From Candidatus Omnitrophota bacterium (lineage in GTDB: Bacteria; Omnitrophota; Gorgyraeia; Zapsychrales; Zapsychraceae): DNA of 6,460 nt. Where the stretch lies: assembly GCA_018399915.1 (NCBI GenBank), contig JAGYNW010000115.1, positions 1-6,460 on the forward strand, written 5' to 3'. The notes below the pieces were generated by a model. The model was not told where the DNA came from. It ran no database searches and was given only the letters and a program-made list of their open reading frames with translations. This document shows positions 1 through 6,130 of the stretch, in pieces (the stretch's first letter is position 1; every line of letters begins with the position of its first letter). Made by a program: the position numbers and the translations under genes.

Positions 1-36
1 TTCACTGGTATGAAGAGTGCGCCTTGCAGGAAGATC

Positions 37-843
37 TCAATATGTTTCCTTATATCCTCTCATACCGTGAGTATAGTAGCCGCCGGTCATGCCGCCACCG
101 AATCCTCCGAATCCGCCACCGAATCCGCTGGAAGAACCTCCGACGCCTGATCCGTACCAATACCCGCCGCGCCTTCGACCGTTCCCGGCCAGCGAACCCA
201 GAAGAAAATATCCGAGCAGGCCGGACCGCGAACTGAATAGCAACAAAAGGAAAAGGATCATGAAGACAATTTCAAAGGGGCTTTTTTTGCGGTTGATCGT
301 TTGATGGACCTGGTTTTCCTGTCCGGTAATATTCATATTGTATTCTTTGGCGATAAGGCTGATTACCGCTAAGGCGCCTTTTTTGATGCCTTGCGAATAC
401 TGATCCTTTTTGAAGAAGGGGATCATGACCTGATTGACGATCTTGTTAGCCAGGGCATCCGGAACTGCGCCTTCCAGGCCATAACCGGTTGTGATCCAGG
501 CCTTGCGGTCAGAAACCGCGACCAGAATCAGGATGCCGTTATCCTTGCCTTTTTGTCCGATCTTCCATTTGTCAAACAAGCGCACGGAATATCCCTGGAT
601 AGTGTCGGGCTGGGTGGTTTTTACTGTGACAACCGCTACCTGCGCGCTTGTTTTTTTATCCAGCTCAGCGGCATACTGCGTGATCTGCCGGGAGTCACTG
701 GCATTCATCAATCCCGCGAAATCATGGACGTAACCATTTTTAGGCATCGGCAGAGTTTTGTCCTGCGCCCAACTAGGGGAAATAAAGCCGGCGCCTAATA
801 TGAGGATCAATAATAGAAAACGAGTCAGTTTTGCTATGCTCAT
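37..843 (-). CDS. TPM-domain (YgcG-like) secreted membrane protein with glycine-rich tail
   Basis: A 268-residue protein of the TPM_phosphatase/YgcG family. Residues 1-26 form a signal peptide (basic start, hydrophobic core, then a SWA-QDK cleavage-like site). The TPM domain spans roughly 35-170 and shows the family hallmarks: VHDFAGLM at 39-46, an AQVAVVTV strand at 67-74, LFDKWKIGQKGKDNGILILV at 89-108 and ITTGYGLEGAVPD at 117-129. A hydrophobic segment at about 190-217 is a membrane anchor. It is followed by RRR and a Gly/Tyr/Ser-rich tail at 226-256, as is usual for these proteins. The domain should therefore lie outside the cytoplasmic membrane. The start overlaps the stop of the upstream gene (ATGA, 840-843) and has a strong Shine-Dalgarno AGGAGGTGG 7 bases upstream (851-859), so the two genes are probably translationally coupled. 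Family members often sit beside lemA; none is visible here, though the window ends 36 bases past the stop. The biochemical role is uncertain: some plant TPM proteins act in photosystem repair, but the bacterial ones are poorly understood. Confidence 0.9.
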   Translation of the reverse strand: MSIAKLTRFLLLILILGAGFISPSWAQDKTLPMPKNGYVHDFAGLMNASDSRQITQYAAELDKKTSAQVAVVTVKTTQPDTIQGYSVRLFDKWKIGQKGKDNGILILVAVSDRKAWITTGYGLEGAVPDALANKIVNQVMIPFFKKDQYSQGIKKGALAVISLIAKEYNMNITGQENQVHQTINRKKSPFEIVFMILFLLLLFSSRSGLLGYFLLGSLAGNGRRRGGYWYGSGVGGSSSGFGGGFGGFGGGMTGGYYTHGMRGYKETY

Positions 844-1586
844 AATTTGTCCACCTCCTGCGCCAGTTTTTCAATTTCCACCAGGTATTTTTCCAGAAAG
901 AAGGCGACCTCTTTATCCGCGATTTTTTCATCATCGGTCTTGTCTTTTAGAATCGGGATAAAAATATTCTCATCAAGGTCGAAATGCAGGCACACTTGGT
1001 TTAAGGCCTCCTGATGAGAGGAAGGCGGGGTTTCTCCTTTGAGCCGCAGCAGGCCGCGGAACACAGGCAACAGGGACGATAAGGATTCTTTTAAAAGGGC
1101 CTCGATCCCTTTGTTTTTTAACCCGATCTCAAGGTAGGCCTGACGGATGCGGATCAGTTTGCCCTTAATTTGCTGTTCGCAAAAAAGGCGGGTATGCTGG
1201 TCCGCGATCTTTAAGGGCCCGAGAATATCTTCGCCGTAAAGTAATATTTGTTTTTCCTGCATTTCATGGAATTCCAGAGGAAAGACGTCTAAAGAGGTTT
1301 CTATGTGTTCCCGGGTTAAAAATAAAGGCGCTGCGATCTTTTTGGGAATGCCTGCGTTAATGATCTTCAGGCTTTCGTGCAAAGAACTAAAGGGCAAGGC
1401 CTCAAGGACAAAGACAGACGTGATCGGCGAAGTCCCAGGCCGGAAGTCTTTGTCCGCGGCAGGTCCGTAAATAAAAACAGAAAGCAGATTGTCCTTATGT
1501 TTTTTTATCAGGGCCTTCAGCCAGGGCGTAAAGATTTTTTGGGTTTCAGCTGGCAGCTTATCGATATTATTAATGTGAATGTCCAT
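840..1586 (-). CDS. Nucleotidyltransferase-like protein with helical C-terminal domain (probably catalytically degenerate)
   Basis: A 248-residue soluble protein without signal peptide or membrane segment. The N-terminal part (about 18-125) follows the pol-beta-type nucleotidyltransferase layout: a helix, a strand leading to a G-x turn (SVFIYGP, 36-42), a loop, a second strand (TSVFVLE, 56-62), then a segment TSLDVFPLEF (97-106) and LLYGEDIL (115-122), which resembles the end of MNT-type domains. The remainder (about 128-246) is predicted all-helical and looks HEPN-like or substrate-binding-like (RLFCEQQIKGKLIRIRQAYL, 133-152). In active enzymes the turn reads GS and the second strand starts with D-x-D. 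Here the turn is GP and the aligned stretch is S-P-I-T (53-56), so both acidic residues seem absent. A good Shine-Dalgarno, AGGAGAG, lies at 1591-1597. It is the first gene of an operon with the TPM protein and is divergent from rtcB. The NTase-fold assignment is from motif layout and is moderately sure; the function is unknown. Confidence 0.72.
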   Translation of the reverse strand: MDIHINNIDKLPAETQKIFTPWLKALIKKHKDNLLSVFIYGPAADKDFRPGTSPITSVFVLEALPFSSLHESLKIINAGIPKKIAAPLFLTREHIETSLDVFPLEFHEMQEKQILLYGEDILGPLKIADQHTRLFCEQQIKGKLIRIRQAYLEIGLKNKGIEALLKESLSSLLPVFRGLLRLKGETPPSSHQEALNQVCLHFDLDENIFIPILKDKTDDEKIADKEVAFFLEKYLVEIEKLAQEVDKL

Positions 1587-1666
1587 AGGGCTCTCCTGAG
1601 GTTGATGTGATTTTTATTTTTCCTTGGTTGAATTCCTGGATATTATTTTACATATTTTGAATAAAT

Positions 1667-1695
1667 ATAATAGTCTTTTTTATGCGGGCTGTCTT
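1667..1695 (-). promoter_or_regulatory. Candidate sigma-70 promoter for the NTase-like/TPM operon
   Basis: Read on the minus strand, AAGACA (1690-1695) and TATTAT (1667-1672) are separated by 17 bases. The -10 box matches 5 of 6 consensus positions and the -35 box 4 of 6. This would start transcription near 1660, giving a leader of about 75 bases before the ATG at 1586. The region is AT-rich, so chance matches are possible. Confidence 0.35.
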
Positions 1696-1709
1696 GGGAC
1701 TTAAAGGAG

Positions 1710-1738
1710 TTGACGCCTTTTTTTTTGTTTAATATAAT
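1710..1738 (+). promoter_or_regulatory. Strong sigma-70-type promoter for rtcB-archease
   Basis: TTGACG (1710-1715) and a perfect TATAAT (1733-1738) are separated by exactly 17 bases, which is close to the bacterial housekeeping consensus. The spacer carries a T-tract. Transcription would start near 1744-1746, leaving a 5' leader of about 60 bases before the rtcB ATG. The rtcB Shine-Dalgarno AAAGGA is at 1794-1799. There is no sign of the upstream sigma-54-type (GG-N10-GC) promoter used by the E. coli rtc operon, so expression here looks constitutive rather than RtcR-controlled. Confidence 0.72.
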
Positions 1739-1803
1739 CAACACGTTATCTTCACGTCTTTAGATTTAGATAGCCATAATATTTTAAAGAGAGAAAGGAT
1801 AAA

Positions 1804-3252
1804 ATGAAGGAGATCGAAAAGGTATCGGAATCCCTTTGGGAGATCCCACGATCGTTCAGCCCGGGGATGCGTGTGCCTGCGCGTATCATCGCGACGGAAT
1901 CTTTGTTTGCTCAAATGGAAGAGGCGGTTTTTACCCAGTTGAGCAATGTAGCCAAGCTTCCGGGCATTATTAAATACGCATTATGTATGCCTGACGGGCA
2001 TTGGGGCTATGGTTTCCCGATCGGTGGTGTGGCTGCTATCGATCCGGAGCAAGGGGTGATTTCTCCGGGCGGCATCGGATTTGATATCAATTGCGGTATG
2101 CGCCTGTTGCGCACAGATCTGACGCTGCAGGAGGTGCGGCCAAAGATCAGGACTTTGGTGGACGCCTTATATCGAAAGATTCCGGCCGGAATGGGGCGTG
2201 AGGCGGTTTTGCCTATCGATAAAAAAAAATTTAAGAAAATTTTACAAGAGGGTGCCGGGTGGTGTGTGAATAATGGTTATGGCTGGAACGAGGATCTTGA
2301 AAGGACCGAAGAGTCTGGGTGCATGTCAGGGGCTGACGCAGATCGTGTCAGCAAAGAGGCCATAAGCCGTGGATACAAACAGGTCGGGACCCTGGGTTCG
2401 GGCAACCATTATCTTGAGATCCAGGTCGTTAAAAAAGAAAACATTTTTGATAAGGACCTGGCCGAAAGCTTTGGGATCAACCGTCCGGATCAGATCGTTG
2501 TTATGTTCCATTGCGGAAGCCGTGGTTTTGGGCATCAGGTCGCGACGGATTATTTGCAGATGTTTTTGCGGATAATGGAGAAAAAATACAATCTGCCGGT
2601 TTATGACCGGCAACTTTCCTGCGCGCCTTTTCGCTCCACCGAGGGACAGGCCTATTTCGCGGCAATGAAGTGCGCGGTAAATATGGCATTTGCCAACAGG
2701 CAAATAATCCTGCATAACATACGCAAGGTCTTTGGAGAGGTCTTTGGTCAAAAACCGGAAGCCATGGGAATGCACCAGATCTATGATGTCGCTCATAATA
2801 TTGCGAAAATTGAGGAATTTCCTATTGATGGAAAACCGCGAAAGGTGTTGGTCCACCGTAAAGGCGCCACAAGGGCCTTTGCCGCGGGCATGCCGGGATT
2901 ACCGGTCTGTTATCAAAAGACAGGACAACCTATCATTATCGGGGGCAGCATGGAAACCGGTTCCTACCTTTTGGCAGGGCAAAAGAAAAGCGAAGAGACA
3001 TTCTACTCAACGGCACATGGAAGCGGAAGAGTTATGAGCCGCCGGGCTGCGCGTAACCGTTTTCATGGCAAAACTCTGGTTCAGCAGATGGCCGACAAAG
3101 GGATTTATATTAACGCGGCTTCCTACAAAGCCTTGGCAGAGGAGGCCGGCGGGGCCTATAAAGATATTGATGAGGTTATCGACGCGACAGAGAAAGCCGG
3201 TATCAGCAAAAAGGTTGTCCGGTTTGTTCCCATAGGAAATATTAAAGGATAG
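1804..3252 (+). CDS. rtcB: RtcB, GTP-dependent 3'-phosphate/5'-OH RNA ligase
   Basis: A complete 482-residue RtcB, about the length of the characterised Pyrococcus horikoshii enzyme. RtcB seals RNA ends bearing 2',3'-cyclic phosphate or 3'-phosphate to 5'-OH ends. It uses Mn2+ and GTP through a histidine-GMP intermediate, and acts in tRNA splicing or RNA repair. The signatures appear in order: MPDGHWGYGFPIGG (62-75), GGIGFDINCGMR (89-100) with metal ligands D94 and C97, GSGNHYLE (198-205) with N201 and H202, HCGSRGFGHQ (236-245) with ligand H236, DVAHN (328-332) with ligand H331, HRKGATRAF (351-359) in the guanylate pocket, and STAHGSGR (402-409), where H405 is the expected guanylylated residue. 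Everything needed for activity is present and there is no intein or frameshift. The chosen ATG follows AAAGGA with a 4-base gap and gives the normal N-terminus. The archease gene follows after 15 bases. Bacteria use RtcB mostly for repair of damaged tRNA or rRNA; the role in this organism is inferred. Confidence 0.97.
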   Translation: MKEIEKVSESLWEIPRSFSPGMRVPARIIATESLFAQMEEAVFTQLSNVAKLPGIIKYALCMPDGHWGYGFPIGGVAAIDPEQGVISPGGIGFDINCGMRLLRTDLTLQEVRPKIRTLVDALYRKIPAGMGREAVLPIDKKKFKKILQEGAGWCVNNGYGWNEDLERTEESGCMSGADADRVSKEAISRGYKQVGTLGSGNHYLEIQVVKKENIFDKDLAESFGINRPDQIVVMFHCGSRGFGHQVATDYLQMFLRIMEKKYNLPVYDRQLSCAPFRSTEGQAYFAAMKCAVNMAFANRQIILHNIRKVFGEVFGQKPEAMGMHQIYDVAHNIAKIEEFPIDGKPRKVLVHRKGATRAFAAGMPGLPVCYQKTGQPIIIGGSMETGSYLLAGQKKSEETFYSTAHGSGRVMSRRAARNRFHGKTLVQQMADKGIYINAASYKALAEEAGGAYKDIDEVIDATEKAGISKKVVRFVPIGNIKG

Positions 3253-3267
3253 GGCTCAGGATTCCGT

Positions 3268-3699
3268 ATGCCGTACAAATATTTAGATAACATAGCCACC
3301 TCGGATATGGCGTTTTTGGTCTGGGAAAAAGACCTTAACGCTATGTTTGCCTTTGCGGTGGATGCTTTGCTTAATATTCTGATAGAGGATATTAGTGCTG
3401 TGCGGGCACAAGGCAGGCAATGCGTCCGGCTTGAGGCTGAGGCCCTGGACCTTCTGTTATACGCGTTCTTAGACAAAATTCTTTTTTATAAGGATGCCGA
3501 AGCCCTTTTTTTAAGGGTTGATACTCTCGAAGTTGAAAAACAGCAGGGAAAATATGTTTTAAAGGCGCAACTGAAAGGCGAGCGCATCGATTTAGACCGG
3601 CATGAGTTGTATCTGGATATAAAGGCCATTACGTTTCACCAACTGGAAGTAAGCCGCAGGGACGATTTTTGGCAGACGGTCGTTGTGGTTGATGTCTGA
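3268..3699 (+). CDS. Archease, RtcB-activating protein
   Basis: A 143-residue protein of the archease family, full length. Archease promotes RtcB guanylylation and multiple turnover and can widen its nucleotide use. Family features are the N-terminal YKYLDNIATSDMAFLVW (3-19) with metal-site D13, the central helix LDLLLYAFLDKILF (60-73, matching the usual L-x-x-LL-x-x-x-L-x-x-LL-x pattern), ITFHQLEV (121-128; the typical form is VTYHGLEV), and the C-terminal VVVVDV with D142 as the second metal-site aspartate just before the last residue. One departure is N8, where many archeases have His in the D-H-x-A-T/A-D segment. The gene starts 15 bases after rtcB behind AGGA (3258-3261, 6-base gap), so it is almost certainly in the same transcript from the promoter at 1710-1738. 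The pairing with rtcB strengthens both calls. Confidence 0.9.
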   Translation: MPYKYLDNIATSDMAFLVWEKDLNAMFAFAVDALLNILIEDISAVRAQGRQCVRLEAEALDLLLYAFLDKILFYKDAEALFLRVDTLEVEKQQGKYVLKAQLKGERIDLDRHELYLDIKAITFHQLEVSRRDDFWQTVVVVDV

Positions 3700-3731
3700 C
3701 CGGGTCTCTGGGGATGGATCCGGGATAAAGG

Positions 3732-3760
3732 TTCCTTTTAAAAATGATTTTTGCTATGAT
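3732..3760 (+). promoter_or_regulatory. Weak candidate promoter for the AsmA-like gene
   Basis: The 148-base gap between archease and the next gene contains TATGAT (3755-3760, 5 of 6 for a -10 box), with TTCCTT (3732-3737) 17 bases upstream as a poor -35 box. The larger gap suggests a new transcript begins here. I see no convincing intrinsic terminator for rtcB-archease in the gap. Confidence 0.25.
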
Positions 3761-3847
3761 AATACGATAAAGACCAGGAGTGCCGATCTCCAGACAGATT
3801 GACCCTGAGGTGGCATAAAAAATGTTTAATCAAACGAAAGGAATATT

Positions 3848-4840
3848 ATGAAAAAAGGGAAAAAGATATTAATCATTATCGCGATTGTCATTGTCTGTGT
3901 TTTGGTTTTTAAAGATTTTTTTATTAAGAATGCGATTACAATGGTGGGCTCCCGCGTAGTGGGAACCAAGTTAAGCATTGATAAATTTTCTTTTAAGGTT
4001 TTTTCGCAAAAGATCCATGTCCAGGGCATACGGCTTTATAATCCCGAAGGCTTTCCCGCGGAGCCATTGATCCTGATCGATGAAGCGTTGGTTAAGTATA
4101 ATTTAGGAGAGATGCTTACAGGAAAATTGCATTTTCCCGAGATGATTCTGGATGTCAGAGAGCTCGTGGTTGTGAAGAATGAAGCAGAATTGTTAAATGT
4201 CGATGAGTTGCCTATCGTTAAGGCGCAGGCCCAGGAGCCGGTCGATGAAAAAGAAGAAGCCGCGCAGCCAAAGAAAGAACCCGGACAGGAAATGAACCTG
4301 CAGATTGATCTTCTGAAACTTAATGTAGGCAAAGTGGTCTATAAGGATTTCACCAAGGGCGAGGAGCCCACAACTGAAGCCTATGATGTGGGATTGAACA
4401 ATAAGGAATATAAAAATATCACATCTGCGAATCAGCTGGTCGGGTTGATCCTGGTGGAGGCCATGAAAGGTACGGCGATCAAAGGGGCAAAGATCTATGG
4501 CATGGCTTCGTTGGCCTCTATCGCGGGTATGGGTTTTCTTCCGGCCGGCGTTGCTACTGTTCTTGTTTCCAAAGATCACTTCGAGGAAGAGTTCGGCAAT
4601 GCATTTGAAGAAGTCTACAGTGCGAGCCTTGCTTTATTTGAGGAAAAGGGCAGGTTGGATCACAAGGATAAAGAAAAAGGTATTGTTAAAGGGAAAATGG
4701 AAGGGTGTGATGTCGCGATCAAGATACAAAGGGTATCTGAAGGAAGGACCAAGATAACGGTCTCTGCCCGTAAAATGTTTTTGCCAAAGCCCAAAATCGC
4801 CGGAGGCGTGGTGCATCAGATATCCCGGATGTTGGAATAA
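3848..4840 (+). CDS. AsmA/DUF748-like membrane-anchored protein with DUF3568-like C-terminus
   Basis: A 330-residue protein. Residues 1-6 are basic and 7-22 form one hydrophobic anchor, so the bulk should sit in the periplasm. Residues 25-120 resemble the N-terminus of AsmA/DUF748 proteins: VGTKLSIDKFSFKVFSQKI (38-56), then VQGIRLYNPEGFPAEPLILI (58-77), a basic/acidic LTGKLHFPEMILD strand (90-102), and VVKNEAELLNV (108-118). A charged, low-complexity linker rich in E, K, P, Q and A occupies 127-148. A second AsmA-like strand pair follows (LQIDLLKLNVGKVVYKDF, 151-168). Then comes YKNITSANQLVGLILVEAM (188-206) and a Gly/Ala-rich hydrophobic stretch at 213-240, possibly membrane-associated. Residues 243-330 resemble DUF3568: an amphipathic helix FGNAFEEVYSASLALFEEKG (249-268), GIVKGKM, VAIKIQRV and TKITVSARKM. 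Full AsmA proteins are usually longer; this is a compact form. The Shine-Dalgarno is AAAGGAA (3837-3843). AsmA-like proteins are linked to envelope lipid transport, and that role here is only inferred. Confidence 0.68.
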   Translation: MKKGKKILIIIAIVIVCVLVFKDFFIKNAITMVGSRVVGTKLSIDKFSFKVFSQKIHVQGIRLYNPEGFPAEPLILIDEALVKYNLGEMLTGKLHFPEMILDVRELVVVKNEAELLNVDELPIVKAQAQEPVDEKEEAAQPKKEPGQEMNLQIDLLKLNVGKVVYKDFTKGEEPTTEAYDVGLNNKEYKNITSANQLVGLILVEAMKGTAIKGAKIYGMASLASIAGMGFLPAGVATVLVSKDHFEEEFGNAFEEVYSASLALFEEKGRLDHKDKEKGIVKGKMEGCDVAIKIQRVSEGRTKITVSARKMFLPKPKIAGGVVHQISRMLE

Positions 4841-4887
4841 CGGTGAAAGACAAGAAAAGATTTTTTATAAAGAAAGAGATTCCATTT

Positions 4888-5358
4888 ATGATTGCAAATT
4901 CACGTGTCAAGACGCCTTGGGGAAGAGGTAAAAAACAAAAGGCTTTTACCATGATCGAGTTTTTGGTCGCGGCGATTATCCTGGGTTTGATCGCGGGGTT
5001 CGCCCTGGTGACTTATGAAAAGGTCATGGAGCGGGCCAATATCCGTCAAGCGACCTTGAATCTAAAAGCGATCCACGCGGCCAGTTACGCGTTTCGTGCC
5101 CGCAACGGGTCTTTCCCCAATATTCAGTGTGGCGATTATTCTACGGATTGTGTGGGGCTTATTAATAGTACTTTAGGGACGCATATCACGCATGGTGACA
5201 TGATCTATAGTTATAATTTTAAGAATGCGGCGTATCCTGACGCAACAACATTCACGGCCGAGGCGACGCGCGTGACCCCGTTTTATTCGTTGCAGGTTAC
5301 CCAGGCTACGATATCTGCCGCCAATCCGACGTGGTGCGAGGGTAATGATTGGCCTTGA
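4888..5358 (+). CDS. Type IV prepilin-like protein (N-terminal methylation motif)
   Basis: The class III (prepilin peptidase) signal is clear. A basic leader ends GRGKKQKA, then FTMIEFLVAAIILGLIAGFA, where the mature protein would start at F20 with the essential E at mature position 5, followed by the hydrophobic alpha-1 helix (numbering from this ATG). Position -1 of the cleavage site is Ala, not the usual Gly. After the helix comes LKAIHAASYAFRARNGSFPN, typical of the type IV pilin/pseudopilin alpha-1 C-terminal half. A small globular domain follows with cysteines in the segments IQCGDYSTDCVG and TWCEGNDWP (three in total). I chose ATG 4888 (156 residues, 19-residue leader). A GTG at 4843, 2 bases after the preceding stop, is also in frame and would give 171 residues with an unusually long 34-residue leader; the extra codons are AT-rich and look non-coding. 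The product is probably a minor pilin or pseudopilin in the inner membrane. No pilus assembly genes are nearby, so its partner system is unknown. Confidence 0.82.
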   Translation: MIANSRVKTPWGRGKKQKAFTMIEFLVAAIILGLIAGFALVTYEKVMERANIRQATLNLKAIHAASYAFRARNGSFPNIQCGDYSTDCVGLINSTLGTHITHGDMIYSYNFKNAAYPDATTFTAEATRVTPFYSLQVTQATISAANPTWCEGNDWP

Positions 5359-5369
5359 TTTTTTAAAAG

Positions 5370-5384
5370 AAAGGAGATGTTTTG
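5370..5384 (+). promoter_or_regulatory. Ribosome binding site fixing the TTG start of the SDR gene
   Basis: AAAGGAG (5370-5376) lies 5 bases before TTG 5382-5384. Two nearby ATGs (5377 and 5386) are both in another frame that stops at TAA 5395-5397. The next in-frame ATG is well past the NAD(P)-binding motif. TTG is therefore the only start that yields an intact enzyme. Confidence 0.75.
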
Positions 5385-6110
5385 GATGCGACATTAACGA
5401 ATAAAAAAGCGGTTATTACTGGGGCCTCCAGCGGCATAGGCGCAAGCATTGCCCAGAAATTCGCTGAGGCGAAAGCCGAGGTCGTGTTAATCGCCAGGCG
5501 AAAAGAACGTCTTATGCGCCTTAAGGAAGTCATTGAAGAAAAAGGGGGCAAGGCGCATGTTTTTCCGGCAGATCTATGTGAGGGCGATCAAATTCAACCG
5601 CTGTTCGAGGATATTTTCAGAAAACTGGGTCATGTTGATATTCTTGTCAATAATGCCGGAGTCGGTTTTTACGGCCCTGTCCATGAGATGACACCAGAAG
5701 AATTTGACAGGACTTTTCATTTAAATGTGCGTGCGGTCTTTTTAGTGACGCAGCAAGTCGTCCCTTTCATGAAAAAGCAAAAAGAGGGGGTCATCATCAA
5801 TATCGGATCGATATCCGGCAAGCGTGGCATGTCCAATTTATCGGTTTATTGCGCCAGTAAATTTGCTGTTACTGGGTTCACAGAATCTCTTCTGGAAGAA
5901 TTACGGGCAGACAATATAAAAGTTTCCTTAATCTGTCCGGGCTTGGTCAATACCGAATTTTTTAGAAACAGAGAGCAGCCCTTGCGGGGAAGTGTTGAGG
6001 ATTATATCCAGGGTGAAGATCTCGCGGATGCGGCCTTATTGTGCGCCAATGGCAGCCAGACCGCGACATTGACGGAAATCATTGTACGGCCGCGCAGGCC
6101 GATTGCCTGA
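5382..6110 (+). CDS. Short-chain dehydrogenase/reductase (classical SDR)
   Basis: A 242-residue Rossmann-fold oxidoreductase with all classical SDR motifs: the cofactor loop TGASSGIG (13-20), IARRKERL (37-44) after the second strand, whose arginines favour NADP(H) over NAD(H), D64 in FPADL contacting the adenine ring, NNAG (90-93), N115 in the active-site helix, catalytic S143 in INIGSISG, YCASK (156-160) with Y156 and K160, and the PG motif (186-187) with T191. The catalytic tetrad Asn-Ser-Tyr-Lys is complete, so an active carbonyl/alcohol oxidoreductase is expected. The length and sequence style match the YdfG/FabG-like branch (COG4221/COG0300), but the substrate cannot be read from the sequence. 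Translation starts at TTG (see the ribosome binding site entry). The gene lies 23 bases after the prepilin gene and 20 bases before the radical SAM gene, so co-transcription is likely. Confidence 0.93.
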   Translation: MDATLTNKKAVITGASSGIGASIAQKFAEAKAEVVLIARRKERLMRLKEVIEEKGGKAHVFPADLCEGDQIQPLFEDIFRKLGHVDILVNNAGVGFYGPVHEMTPEEFDRTFHLNVRAVFLVTQQVVPFMKKQKEGVIINIGSISGKRGMSNLSVYCASKFAVTGFTESLLEELRADNIKVSLICPGLVNTEFFRNREQPLRGSVEDYIQGEDLADAALLCANGSQTATLTEIIVRPRRPIA

Positions 6111-6130
6111 TTTGCCTGGAGGATCGTGAT

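Noticed and set aside
24..236. Plus-strand open frame at the left edge, which could be the end of a rightward gene.
   Set aside because: It lies opposite the glycine-rich end of the TPM gene and becomes arginine-rich shadow sequence; no supporting motif. The 36 bases beyond the TPM stop are too few to call a neighbour.
1739..1803. The rtcB 5' leader was examined for a riboswitch or structured RNA.
   Set aside because: About 60 AU-rich bases with no extended stem or known aptamer motif.
2326..2856. 176-codon minus-strand open frame inside rtcB.
   Set aside because: Opposite a fully conserved rtcB region; no recognisable domain and no reason to think it is expressed.
3728..3739. AAGG-TT-CCTT inverted repeat followed by a short T/A run, considered as a terminator for rtcB-archease.
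   Set aside because: The loop would be only two bases, the stem is short and no U-tract follows.
3768..3796. GGAG...CTCC inverted repeat in the gap before the AsmA-like gene.
   Set aside because: A four-base stem is expected by chance and is not followed by a T-run.
3799..3830. TTGACC followed by TTTAAT as a promoter for the AsmA-like gene.
   Set aside because: The spacer is 20 bases, outside the workable range, and better spacing gives no -10 match.
4036..4579. Long minus-strand open frames opposite the AsmA-like gene.
   Set aside because: Low-complexity Ser/Phe-rich and His/Arg-rich translations typical of antisense shadows of a Lys/Glu-rich gene.
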